This document shows positions 1-9,123 of a stretch of 64,000 bases of DNA, piece by piece. Every line of letters begins with the position of its first letter. The first letter of the stretch is position 1. Made by a program: the position numbers and the translations under genes. This DNA comes from Pinus tabuliformis. Taxonomy: Eukaryota; Streptophyta; Pinopsida; Pinales; Pinaceae. The notes beneath the pieces were generated by a model, which did no database searches, was not told where the DNA came from, and saw nothing but the letters and a program-made list of their open reading frames with translations. The stretch covers positions 516,130,102 to 516,194,101 of the forward strand of contig CM062805.1 of the NCBI GenBank assembly GCA_031772625.1, written 5' to 3'.

Positions 1-2001
1 TAAGAAAATAATAATTTTTGTCTTTTTAATTATATAATATAATAATATATTATTAATTTGTAAACAAGTTTTCTCTATATTTTATTTTTATGTATTAATT
101 TTTCCTTTTTGGTTTTTTTTATTATTAACCATTAGTTTTCTTAACAAACTTAGTATTTTTATATTTTCTTATATATTGATCATAATATCTGGAATCTTTT
201 CTTATGTTTTTTAATCAAAATTTTCGTTCCTTTTTTATTAAAATAATTTTGTATCTTTAATGACTAATTCTGGAACAAGATGCTTCTTTGGTATTTATTC
301 TATGAGATCGAATGATTATTTTTATATGATTTACATAAGCAAGTTGAAACCAATGGATAGAATCCTAATGAAGTATGTATCAACAACCATTTACTAATAA
401 TCGTCTACAAAATTATTATCTTGAATCTTTTGAACAAAATGCTATTATAATATTCCACTTGTAAGTTTGCCAATTTTGACCTAACAAAAACCAAAATTTA
501 CAAAGCATGAAAATGCTATATTAAACCATTTGGAATTATTCCTTCGCTTTGATTTCTAAGTCTCGTGTTTAACCATTAAGGAAGGGGGCATACCCCTCTT
601 GCCCCTGCCGCCGAAGTTCACCTTGATTTAGCGTTGACCCAAATCAACCATATGATTAGCCTTGGAGTTGTTTGATCTAAGAGCATGGAGACATTTCTTC
701 TTGGGGATAGACTAATATAACTGATAAATTTGCTTGAAACTCTCACTTAACTTTGTATTTGTGGCGAGAGATTTTGAATATAAATGGTGAACTATATTCA
801 AGGAATCACAAAAAAAATCACCTCCTCAATTCCGAGTTTCACAATTTGCCTCAAACCCTGATATAAGGAACAAGCATCAACGTTGCTGGAAGTGTGAGCT
901 AAACCCAAGGCATACCCGTCTTCTTCTTACTTCCCCCCTGCTCCTACCACCCCTGTATAAATTATAAATTTTATTGGTTGATTGGATTATATATTTTGTA
1001 GATTTTTTTTAGAAATGAAAAAATCATTACATCACAAGCTTAATGCTTTGCATAAAATGTTATATACTTTTTTATCATGTTATTTAATGCTCCATGTAAA
1101 TTGTTAAATGTTGTCCATAATGTTACGCGAGAGTTTTTTTATAGGAGGTGGAATATGTTGATCTTGATTAAGGGCATTTGTCTTCATCCATAAGATATTA
1201 TGTCATGACCTTAGAGGACTCACATGGATATGGGAACTTTCTTAACCTTTGGGGTGTACAACACCAATGTTTTTCTAATAAGAACAAATCAATTCTACTC
1301 TTTTTTATTATAACTCACTTACTATTTTTACTTCTTGTTTAGTTAAGTGTTTGTTCCATGATTCCATTTAATCAAGAAATTGCATTATATTATACAAAGT
1401 GTGCAAGCATAATCCACATTTACATAGTAGAATGTTAATGAGTGGTCCAACTCGGCCTAACACTCGAACCATATATAAGTATGAACAAGAGTTTAAAAGT
1501 AACTCAACCAAACAATCGTTACAAAAGATATGCTCTTGGTTGTTTACAAGGGTCATCCAATATCACCCACCTAATACAACCATACAAAGTCACAATAATG
1601 TCGACACAATGCTCATATAGTTCTCCAACTTGGGTAATGTGCACCATAACCAGTCACATGATGTCTCCATCTTTCCACTATATGTGCACATCCTTTGCTA
1701 TACTTGTAGCCCAACCATCTGACTTGCAATTCCTTTGTCTTAGACTCATGTGCTCCACACTAGCTCGTTGTGTGTGTCCTCCACTTGCTCACCATGTTGT
1801 GTATTTATTCATTGTCATTGTGTTGTATCCCTCCACTCGATTCACATCCTCCATATATATAGTCATGCGCCCCATTCAAATAGAACAATTGTAACTTTTG
1901 ATCTTCCACTTGGTGGGCATAACCTTGTTGCACACTTGGGAAAGAAACCCCAATCTGGTCCAACGTATGTGTATGCGCTTGCATCATTTACTTGATCTGA
2001 T
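1..2001. other. Non-coding flank, no gene recognised
   Basis: AT-rich DNA with short ORFs only. The longest, a 150-residue plus frame at 1442-1894, has no recognisable domain and is rich in Ser, Cys and His, as expected for chance translation. I see no LTR pair, RNA gene or splice-linked exons. The stretch is continuous with 9124 onward if the LINE and one TSD copy are removed. Confidence 0.6.
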
Positions 2002-2017
2002 TTATCTACATGCTCTT
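2002..2017. repeat. LINE target site duplication, 3'-side copy
   Basis: TTATCTACATGCTCTT, identical over 16 bp to 9108-9123. It lies immediately beyond the LINE poly(A). Confidence 0.95.
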
Positions 2018-2025
2018 TTTTTTTT
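2016..2025 (-). other. LINE poly(A) tail
   Basis: A T run on the plus strand is an A run at the 3' end of the minus-strand LINE. It is short (about 10 bases) and merges with the last two bases of the target duplication. Confidence 0.8.
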
Positions 2026-2232
2026 AACAAAGTCGTCTACTTGTGTATTATAAAACAGCAGTTCAGAAATCTAGTACAAAGAAGGGAAGGTTTCGAGAGC
2101 TGAGGTTCAAAATTGGGTGCGCAGACCCATAGTCCTCAAAGCTTCTCTTGATTAAACATAAAACTAAAAGCCAACGGCTATATTGCCTGACGAACGAGCC
2201 TCCTAGCCAACTAAATTTGCAATGCATAGGTG

Positions 2233-3378
2233 TTATGGAGAGTGCTGTGTGACCGAGTCATCCGGGAGGTGTTCCCTCCTGCTTACTCTAGTTGAGGCTT
2301 CAGCCTGCTGGCTTTCGGTGAGGGAACGAAGATGGTCTATGGCAGCTTCCATATGAATGCAGCGATCCTTTAAATCTTCGATCTCTTTCTTCCTTTTCTC
2401 CAGCTTTTTGCGTTTGGAGTTTCTGTCGGCGTGGTAATCCTCAGTCAGCTCCTTCACTTGCTTGTTCAGGGCATTGATCATGACAACATGTGCTTTGCAC
2501 ATGTGACACTCCCTGTTGTTGAAGATATTGCTCATGGGGTTTCTAGGCTGGGGCTGATTGGCAGGCTGATTGTGCTGCTCAGCCATCTTGTTTGGAACAG
2601 ATTCGACAGTGCCTCGAGAAGTATCAGGATTTATGGAAGGCGAAAGGCTGTTGCTGCCGGGCTGCTTGATCGGATCAATATGAGACTGAAGGCTCCGATG
2701 CTGTGTGTGGGCGCAGCTGAGGACATAAACCAGATTATTAGAAGTAGTAATATCACAGAAATAAGGAGAGTTGGTTACCCTGAACAGAAGAATGTCGACT
2801 GAATCCCAGAACAGATAGGGCGTCTTCGAACGATGCTTGATGTTAGAGAGAGCAGTGCCGACCGAGAGGAGCTCGGTGGATCCTTTAACCCCGATACTGG
2901 TTTTGCAGTCTTGAAAGAGGCCTTTTAACCGCTGACCCCGCCTCCAGAGAGCTTTTCGCCTCTGTCTCAGGTTGCAATGTTTTGTGGAAGCGCTGAGAGG
3001 CTTGCTGTGATTTATAGGAGCGAAGCGGGCTTGCTCACGTTTGTAATGGGGGGTGGTGAATCTGATCTTGGCTATCATGAGATCCTTTGAGTTGATTTTT
3101 GCCCGTCCTTGAGGTCTGAAGCCAGCATGGGCGTGATCACGTCCTCTGATTTTATCTGAGTTGTACAATGATGACTTCCTGCCTTTTCCTGCATTCCTCG
3201 ATTCCGGAGGCCGATACATTGTCCTATTTCCCCTAATTCGGCAGTCGAGAAGGATATGGATTGTAGAGGATCGAGTTTGAGCAGGCCAGCAGTATTGAAG
3301 CGGATGCCTGAGGTGACTAGTAATCTGGTGCAAGAGGATAGCATGTTGACTAAGGAATGTCTTTGTCATAGAACTCAT
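2233..3378 (-). CDS. LINE ORF3, coiled-coil protein of unknown function
   Basis: An open frame of 381 codons inside the LINE, 3' of ORF2 and overlapping its last 29 bp in another frame. I do not recognise a named domain. The first 260 or so residues are basic and low in pattern. The last 117 residues, from an internal Met whose codon starts at 2586, look more protein-like: a Gln/Asn/Pro-rich lead, a CHMC pair near residue 292, then a Lys/Glu-rich heptad-like stretch at about residues 300-355 that should form a coiled coil. Plant L1 elements usually have only two ORFs. It could be a real third gene, a captured host segment, or 3' UTR that happens to be open. If translated, the internal Met is a plausible start. 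Confidence 0.45.
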   Translation of the reverse strand: MSSMTKTFLSQHAILLHQITSHLRHPLQYCWPAQTRSSTIHILLDCRIRGNRTMYRPPESRNAGKGRKSSLYNSDKIRGRDHAHAGFRPQGRAKINSKDLMIAKIRFTTPHYKREQARFAPINHSKPLSASTKHCNLRQRRKALWRRGQRLKGLFQDCKTSIGVKGSTELLSVGTALSNIKHRSKTPYLFWDSVDILLFRVTNSPYFCDITTSNNLVYVLSCAHTQHRSLQSHIDPIKQPGSNSLSPSINPDTSRGTVESVPNKMAEQHNQPANQPQPRNPMSNIFNNRECHMCKAHVVMINALNKQVKELTEDYHADRNSKRKKLEKRKKEIEDLKDRCIHMEAAIDHLRSLTESQQAEASTRVSRREHLPDDSVTQHSP

Positions 3379-6300
3379 TGTTTTCTTTAACCTTACCCGT
3401 GGGTCTTCCCGTGGCCTTGTTGGCCAGCCCGTCCGCTGCCGAATTGAAGCTTCTTAGGACGTGTTTGTAGGTCACTTTGCTAATGCCCCTGGTTTGATCC
3501 ATTATTCTTTCTTTGATTCTGTTTAATGCAATTTGGTTGAAGTCTTTCCCAGTATTCATGGCTGCTATGAGAATTGCAGAGTCCCCTAACACTAAGAGAT
3601 CATGAATGCTCAGCTTCAGGGCAATGGAGGTCCCCAATAGAAGGCTGTATGCTTCAGCCTTATTGTTCGACATGGTACCCAAACTCCACTCATAGGTGAC
3701 GATTGTTTTCCCCTGAGGATCTCTTATTATTCCCCCTGCTCCAGCTTTGCCTGGGTTGTTTTTTGAGGCCCCGTCAAAGTGGAGCGTGAACCTCTTTTGC
3801 TTTTGAATCCAACTATTGACTTCCTCCTTTGTCCCTCTGAGTTTCCATTCCTTCTGCCCAGTTCCTTTTATTGGTTTGCTTTTCGTTTTTAGCTTGTAGT
3901 TGAATCTTCGGACCCATTCCTTCGCCCTCTCATCTGTGTAGTCCGGGTCAGCATGATGGATCCCATTAGATTCAATGGTCTCTGTTATGAGCGCAGTTGT
4001 TTTAGCCAGAATGCTTGTGACACTAGGTTTTTTGTCTTTGAAAATACTTTCGTTCCTGGCTAACCATAATTGCCAGCAGAGGTTTGAAGGGATGCTGGTC
4101 CATAATCTCTTGGCGAGGGTCATGTTCTTGCTTGCATAAGGGAAGAGTTTCCCCCATCCTTTCTGAAGTAGTGAGACCTGATTGGGTAGATCTCCTATAT
4201 CTAGAGGGCTAGTTATGAGTTTCCAGCAGGACGATGCTACTGAACACTCAATGAAGAGATGATTGATGTTTTCTTCCGCCTTCCTGCACATAAAACAAAT
4301 TGAAGGACCCTGAATACCCTTTTTCCTAAGATTTTCTACTGTTAGGATTTTGCCATGTAGCAAGGTCCAATTAAAAAGTTTGATCTTCGGAAGACTTTCA
4401 ATTTTCCAGGCTGCCTTGTAGGATTGCCAATTGTTGGGTGCTGTTAGGTTTTGTAGCGCCTTGTAACCTTCCTTGACTGTGTAATTGCCTCCAGTTGGAT
4501 CCCAAGCATAACTGTCATCTCTCATTCTGCTTGAAGGGGCTGCCCCTGCAAGAGATAGCTTAAGATCGGTCCATAGGTCGTCTAATTCTTCAGGAAGGTG
4601 CATATTTTTCCAACCTTTCCAGCTGTTATGATCCCAAATTGAGATGTCGAAGAGGGTTTTAAGGTTGGCTTCAAACATCCACAGCTGCAGCGGCCTCAGA
4701 TTAATGGACTTTTCCTTGGCTTCCGAACCCATTATTCTATCCCTCCATATACTGATATGTTTCCCATTACCTGGGACTTTAGAGATATGGGACTTGAGGA
4801 GAGGCAAGGTTTTTTTGATCAATTTCCAAACAGGGGTACATTGCCTTTCTGTGATTACATCAGAGAGGATGTTGCTATTGCTCCCACTCAGATATTTCTT
4901 TTTGAGAACCTCTGCCCACCAGGATCCCTTCTCTTTTAAGATTCTCCAGGTTAGTTTAAAGCCCATTGCCAAATTTGCCAGCCTAGGAACTCTAATTCCT
5001 AGTCCACCATTTTCTATGGGGAGGATGACCTTTTCCCATTTTACTAAACTGAATTTTTTCGTATCTTGCTTTCCTCCCTTCCAGAGGAAGCTTCTTAGGA
5101 TCAGCTCCATATGCTTGTGAATGCTTGATGGGGCGAGGGTAATGGCAAATTGGTAGATAGGGAGGGCTGAAAGGATTGCTTTGATAAGGATTGTTCTGCC
5201 CGCCAGATTAAGCCAATGCATCCCCCAACCCTGAAGTTTCCCTCTCAGCTTCTCAATTAGCTTGACCCAAACTTCGCTTTTGATTGTCTCTTTGGCCAGA
5301 GGCAGTCCTAAATACATAAAGTGGGACCAGCTTGATTGAGCTGGGATTTCCATAATTATAGAGATCCTTTGGGTTATGTATCTAGGAACATTCCAGGTAT
5401 ATATCATGCATTTGTTGTTGTTTAATTTGCCCCCCGAGGCTTGGAGGAAGAGGTCCAGAATGGCTTTGAATCTCCTGGCCATGAGGCTTGAAGCACCGCC
5501 TATTAGAAGGGTGTCATCTGCAAATAAGGAGTGATTGATCCCTTTGGCTCCTCGAATGATGTCCACTCCTGTTATTTCTTTTAACCTTCGCTTGTTTTCC
5601 AAGTGCAAACTTAATGTCTCTGCCATGATGATATAGAGGAAAGGGGAAAGAGGACAGCCTTGCCTCAAGCCTCTTGTGCTCTTGAAGGCTCTGCATGGCC
5701 TACCATTGATTAAAGGAGCTGTCCAATTTTGGGAAACACATTCCATAACCCTGCTGATGAAATGCTCTGATACCCCGAAGTTTGAAAGCACAGTCCTCAG
5801 AAATGTGTGGTTTACCCTGTCAAAGGCGTTCGCCATATCCAGCTTAATTATCATACCCTTCTCATTTCTAGCAACACTGCTGTGTATCGCCTCCTGAACC
5901 AGAATTACATTATCTGTTATGTGTCTCTTGGGGAGAAATCCTCCTTGGTTGTCCGAGATGAGTGAGGGAAGGATTTTTTTCAGCCTATGTGCCAGAATCT
6001 TTGAGATGATTTTGTATGAGACATTGCATAATGAAATAGGTCTGAACCTGTCAAAGGATTGAGGGTTGGGCTCTTTTGGAATTAGAGCAAGATGCGAAGA
6101 TTTGATACTGCTGCCCATTTTACTTTTTGAGTGGAAATTTCTCACCATTCTAATGAAGTCTTTCTTGATGATATCCCAGTGTGTTTTGTAGAAGCTCACC
6201 GTGAAGCCATCCGGCCCGGGTGCTTTATCAAGAGGCATGCTATTGATTGACCACTCAACCTCCTCTATTGAGATTTCTTTGTCCAGTTCACAGTTTTGGG

Positions 6301-7594
6301 CTTCTGTGACCTTCCTCTCAATGATGTTGGCGAAATCTGTGTTTTCCTGATAGAGGGGATCAGCTGTGAGCAAAGATTGAAAGTGATTTGAGGCAGCTTC
6401 CTTGATTTCCTCTTTATCCGTTAGCTCTTTCCCTTCAAACATTATCCTTTCAATGTTATTTCCAGCTCTCCTTACTTTGAGACAATTATGGAAGAACGAG
6501 GTGTTTTTATCCCCAGAATTGAGCCAGAGACATCTTGACTTTTGTCTTAGCTCTTCCTCTTCTTTACGATGTTGATTGTACAGTGCTTTATACATCTCCC
6601 CTTCTTTCCTTTGGTCTTCTTCCGTTTCTTGGACTGCCTCTTTTTCCTGATTCCATTTCTCCAGTTTCATTTGCAGTTCGTTTTTTGCCTTCCTTTCCTC
6701 CTTCACATGATTCCTCGCCCAATTTTTTATGGCTACCCTTAGCAATTTGATCTTCGTTTCCCAAACGAAGTGCGGGGAGCCTGTTATCTCTGTCCTCCAG
6801 ATTTCTTTTATCATGGCTTTGAAGTCCTCGCTGGCGTCCCAGACTTTGTTGTATTTGAATGGCAGCGGACCCAAATCTTCGTCTTTGTCTAGATACAGCG
6901 CCACGGGTTTGTGATCAGAAATGAGTCCCTGGATGATTGTGCTGCGAATCCTCGGAAAGTTGGCAGCTGCTCGCTCCTGAACGAGGATTCTATCAAGTCT
7001 TTCTTTGATATTGTTCCTGCCTGTCCTTTTATTTGACCATGTATAACGGCCATTTTGGGGAGGAATGTCTATGAACTTGTGAGTTTGTATGATATCCTCC
7101 AGTTTTTCTCTATATGGGTCAATGTAAAACTTCCCTCCTAGCTTCTCCTCTGCATTCCTTATTAAATTCAGGTCTCCTCCTAGGAAGATATTCCTCCCTT
7201 GGGTAGTCTCAATATCTGCTGTCAAAGATTCCCAACAGGTAGCTTTGTCTCTGAAGTGTGGTGGAGCATACACGTTATAGATTGTGTATTCCTCCTTCAG
7301 ATCTGTGCTCTGCATATCAATTCTAATCCACCATCTGTTTTGTTTGTTGTTTATGAGGTTCCAGTTACTTTTATTCCATATTACTCCTATACCTCCTGAG
7401 GCTCCTATTGCGCTCGTGGCTATTCCTTCATACTTTCTATTTCTTATCAAGCTGTTTTGGAATTCTTGGTCACTGATTTTGGTCTCCTGGAGTAGGAGGA
7501 AGTCTGGTTGTTCTGCTTTAATAAGGTCTCGGACTGCATTTGCTTTCAGGGAGGAGCCCATCCCCCTACAGTTCCAAGAGACCAAAATCATCAT
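3350..7594 (-). CDS. LINE ORF2: endonuclease, reverse transcriptase, RNase H
   Basis: A 1414-residue polyprotein that nicks target DNA and reverse-transcribes the LINE RNA. Residues 1-230 are an APE-like endonuclease: WNCRG at 7-11, E37, GGDLN ending near 143, DRI at 201 and SDH at 226-228. The reverse transcriptase spans about 450-780, with catalytic D586 in LDMANAF and D693/D694 in FADD. A zf-RVT region with a CxxC...HxxxxC pattern follows near residue 1100. Residues 1269-1400 are a type I RNase H with D1274, E1314, D1338 and D1388 all present. The start ATG overlaps the ORF1 stop (ATGA), suggesting termination-reinitiation. No internal stop is present, so all catalytic domains look usable. 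Length and order fit plant L1 elements that carry RNase H. Confidence 0.95.
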   Translation of the reverse strand: MMILVSWNCRGMGSSLKANAVRDLIKAEQPDFLLLQETKISDQEFQNSLIRNRKYEGIATSAIGASGGIGVIWNKSNWNLINNKQNRWWIRIDMQSTDLKEEYTIYNVYAPPHFRDKATCWESLTADIETTQGRNIFLGGDLNLIRNAEEKLGGKFYIDPYREKLEDIIQTHKFIDIPPQNGRYTWSNKRTGRNNIKERLDRILVQERAAANFPRIRSTIIQGLISDHKPVALYLDKDEDLGPLPFKYNKVWDASEDFKAMIKEIWRTEITGSPHFVWETKIKLLRVAIKNWARNHVKEERKAKNELQMKLEKWNQEKEAVQETEEDQRKEGEMYKALYNQHRKEEEELRQKSRCLWLNSGDKNTSFFHNCLKVRRAGNNIERIMFEGKELTDKEEIKEAASNHFQSLLTADPLYQENTDFANIIERKVTEAQNCELDKEISIEEVEWSINSMPLDKAPGPDGFTVSFYKTHWDIIKKDFIRMVRNFHSKSKMGSSIKSSHLALIPKEPNPQSFDRFRPISLCNVSYKIISKILAHRLKKILPSLISDNQGGFLPKRHITDNVILVQEAIHSSVARNEKGMIIKLDMANAFDRVNHTFLRTVLSNFGVSEHFISRVMECVSQNWTAPLINGRPCRAFKSTRGLRQGCPLSPFLYIIMAETLSLHLENKRRLKEITGVDIIRGAKGINHSLFADDTLLIGGASSLMARRFKAILDLFLQASGGKLNNNKCMIYTWNVPRYITQRISIIMEIPAQSSWSHFMYLGLPLAKETIKSEVWVKLIEKLRGKLQGWGMHWLNLAGRTILIKAILSALPIYQFAITLAPSSIHKHMELILRSFLWKGGKQDTKKFSLVKWEKVILPIENGGLGIRVPRLANLAMGFKLTWRILKEKGSWWAEVLKKKYLSGSNSNILSDVITERQCTPVWKLIKKTLPLLKSHISKVPGNGKHISIWRDRIMGSEAKEKSINLRPLQLWMFEANLKTLFDISIWDHNSWKGWKNMHLPEELDDLWTDLKLSLAGAAPSSRMRDDSYAWDPTGGNYTVKEGYKALQNLTAPNNWQSYKAAWKIESLPKIKLFNWTLLHGKILTVENLRKKGIQGPSICFMCRKAEENINHLFIECSVASSCWKLITSPLDIGDLPNQVSLLQKGWGKLFPYASKNMTLAKRLWTSIPSNLCWQLWLARNESIFKDKKPSVTSILAKTTALITETIESNGIHHADPDYTDERAKEWVRRFNYKLKTKSKPIKGTGQKEWKLRGTKEEVNSWIQKQKRFTLHFDGASKNNPGKAGAGGIIRDPQGKTIVTYEWSLGTMSNNKAEAYSLLLGTSIALKLSIHDLLVLGDSAILIAAMNTGKDFNQIALNRIKERIMDQTRGISKVTYKHVLRSFNSAADGLANKATGRPTGKVKENNEFYDKDIP

Positions 7595-9051
7595 TTACCT
7601 GGTTTATTGTGGATCCCGCTTTTCTCCTTCATCTTCTCGCCACTTCCCTTGTTCCTGTCCAGGTATGTGTCTATTGGTTGCTGAGTCCCTGTAGTCATTT
7701 CTTTAGCTGCATTCTCATCTCTTATTTCCTTGTTTGATTTTCTTCCTACTTTTCTTGGTGGATCCGTGGCTGCTATGATTTCCTTTGTTTTATTTCTCGT
7801 TAGGATCCTTTCAACTGTTTGAGGTGGGGAGGCCTGGAGGGGAGAAGAGGGGGAGGTTCTGGGGCCCTTGGGGGATGGAGGGGGGGATGTGGGTTCCTCT
7901 GGAGCTAGGGATTCAAAGGGATTGGAGGATGTGGGGATGGGGTGGCCCGGGCTTGAAGGATGAGTGGAGAGGGTTGGAGTTTCAGAGGAGGGCACTGCTG
8001 ATTCAGGGGGAGGGTTTGACTTCTTCTTTTTCCTGACTATTTCCCATGCTTCCTCAGGGGTTTCATTATTGCTATTATCATTTGATCTAGATTTAGTGCA
8101 CCTATTAGCAAAATGACCGTACTCGTGACATACCTTACATTTGAAGGGGAGCTGCTCATAGTCCACCTGCTGAATGTGCATCCACTGATCCACTTTGAGT
8201 TTGATTGCCTCTGGTAAGCCTTTGCCCAAGTCTACTTCTACACAAATCCTTGCGCATGCATGCATATTCTCCTTTGGCTCCGATCTGTCCACGTATTTCC
8301 CTATTGCGTTTCCGATGGCCCGGACGGATTCATCAGCCCAACAGTGAAGCGGAAGATGCGGGAGGCGAACCCAGACAGGGACTGCATTTGGAACGTCCAT
8401 TTCTGGGTCGAAGTCAGGGGTCCAGCGGTTGAGATAAAGGCCTCTGGTGTCCATGAAATATGGTCCATTCCTGAAGATGAGGTTACGATCCTCCACCGTT
8501 TCAAAAAGGAAGGTAAAGAAGCCCCTTCCACAAAACCTTATTGCGATTTTCCCCTGTACCATAGCATTCCAGTTTCTTTCAACCCAGCGCTGAACCGTTC
8601 GAGGGGAAGGCCATAACCCCGTGAACTGGCCAACCAGGCCGCGTTCCGCCAGGGCCACAGCAGATCTCCTTGGAAGAGCTGGGGGAAGAGGGACTTCCGG
8701 GATTTCATCAAGCTTCTTGACAAACTTTGAGGCTGAAGGCCGAATCCTTTCCGAGTTATTCTCTGGGATAAGAGATGCAAAAGCTTTCTCCAGTTCAGCC
8801 TGTTCTAGAGAGGGAGGATCCATCGAGCCACACAGGGGCACTCGACGACAGGCGAGAAAAAGGAGGAGGAGAGGGCAGGAGGCCCTGAGAAAAGGTAAGC
8901 AGCAGGAGGCTGCCAACAGCTGCAGAGCTGCCAAGCGCGATCGGGAGGACAGGGCAGGAGGCCCGAAAGGGAGGGGGGCAGGAGGGCTCAGGCGGAGGGG
9001 GCCCGCAGCAGGCTGCTGCAGCCCGGCAGCAGAGCTGCCAAGCTCGGGCAA
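7591..9051 (-). CDS. LINE ORF1: nucleic-acid-binding protein with DUF4283 and zinc knuckle
   Basis: A 486-residue protein expected to coat the LINE RNA. About residues 135-290 match the DUF4283 pattern typical of plant LINE ORF1 (LVGQFTGLWPS, then GPYFMDTRGLYLNRW and VPVWVRLPHLPL). A CCHC zinc knuckle, CKVCHEYGHFANRC, follows near 305-318. The C-terminal third is rich in Pro, Ser and Thr, then basic. The first 76 residues come from GC-rich DNA and are Pro/Leu/Ala-rich; the second Met, codon at 8821-8823 (MDPPSLEQ), is a more credible start for the conserved protein. The stop TGA overlaps the ORF2 ATG by 4 bp. The plus-strand 193-codon frame at 8621-9202 is its antisense shadow. Confidence 0.92.
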   Translation of the reverse strand: MPELGSSAAGLQQPAAGPLRLSPPAPLPFGPPALSSRSRLAALQLLAASCCLPFLRASCPLLLLFLACRRVPLCGSMDPPSLEQAELEKAFASLIPENNSERIRPSASKFVKKLDEIPEVPLPPALPRRSAVALAERGLVGQFTGLWPSPRTVQRWVERNWNAMVQGKIAIRFCGRGFFTFLFETVEDRNLIFRNGPYFMDTRGLYLNRWTPDFDPEMDVPNAVPVWVRLPHLPLHCWADESVRAIGNAIGKYVDRSEPKENMHACARICVEVDLGKGLPEAIKLKVDQWMHIQQVDYEQLPFKCKVCHEYGHFANRCTKSRSNDNSNNETPEEAWEIVRKKKKSNPPPESAVPSSETPTLSTHPSSPGHPIPTSSNPFESLAPEEPTSPPPSPKGPRTSPSSPLQASPPQTVERILTRNKTKEIIAATDPPRKVGRKSNKEIRDENAAKEMTTGTQQPIDTYLDRNKGSGEKMKEKSGIHNKPGK

Positions 9052-9107
9052 GGGAGGGAGTCAGGGCCGCGTCCTGGAGCGGGAGATCGCCATCGAGCCC
9101 GAGAGCA

Positions 9108-9123
9108 TTATCTACATGCTCTT
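9108..9123. repeat. LINE target site duplication, 5'-side copy
   Basis: TTATCTACATGCTCTT, identical to 2002-2017. It sets the LINE 5' end at 9107. Confidence 0.95.

Larger units (their letters stand above)
2018..9107 (-). mobile_element. Full-length L1-type LINE (non-LTR retrotransposon)
   Basis: An element of about 7.1 kb on the minus strand. It has a GC-rich 5' end near 9107, ORF1 (7591-9051), ORF2 (3350-7594), a downstream ORF3 (2233-3378), and a short 3' poly(A) seen as a T run at 2016-2025. A perfect 16-bp direct repeat flanks it at 2002-2017 and 9108-9123, the expected product of target-primed reverse transcription. The poly(A) overlaps the repeat by two bases, so the 3' edge is uncertain by 2 bp. 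The family is the plant L1 clade with a C-terminal RNase H, inferred from ORF2 domain order. No stop or frameshift interrupts ORF1 or ORF2, so this may be a recent and possibly still competent insertion; activity itself cannot be seen from sequence. Confidence 0.95.

Noticed and set aside
1442-1894. 150-codon plus-strand ORF in the left flank
   Set aside because: No domain, no homologous frame elsewhere in the window, overlaps two other frames of similar length, Cys/Ser-rich as in chance translation.
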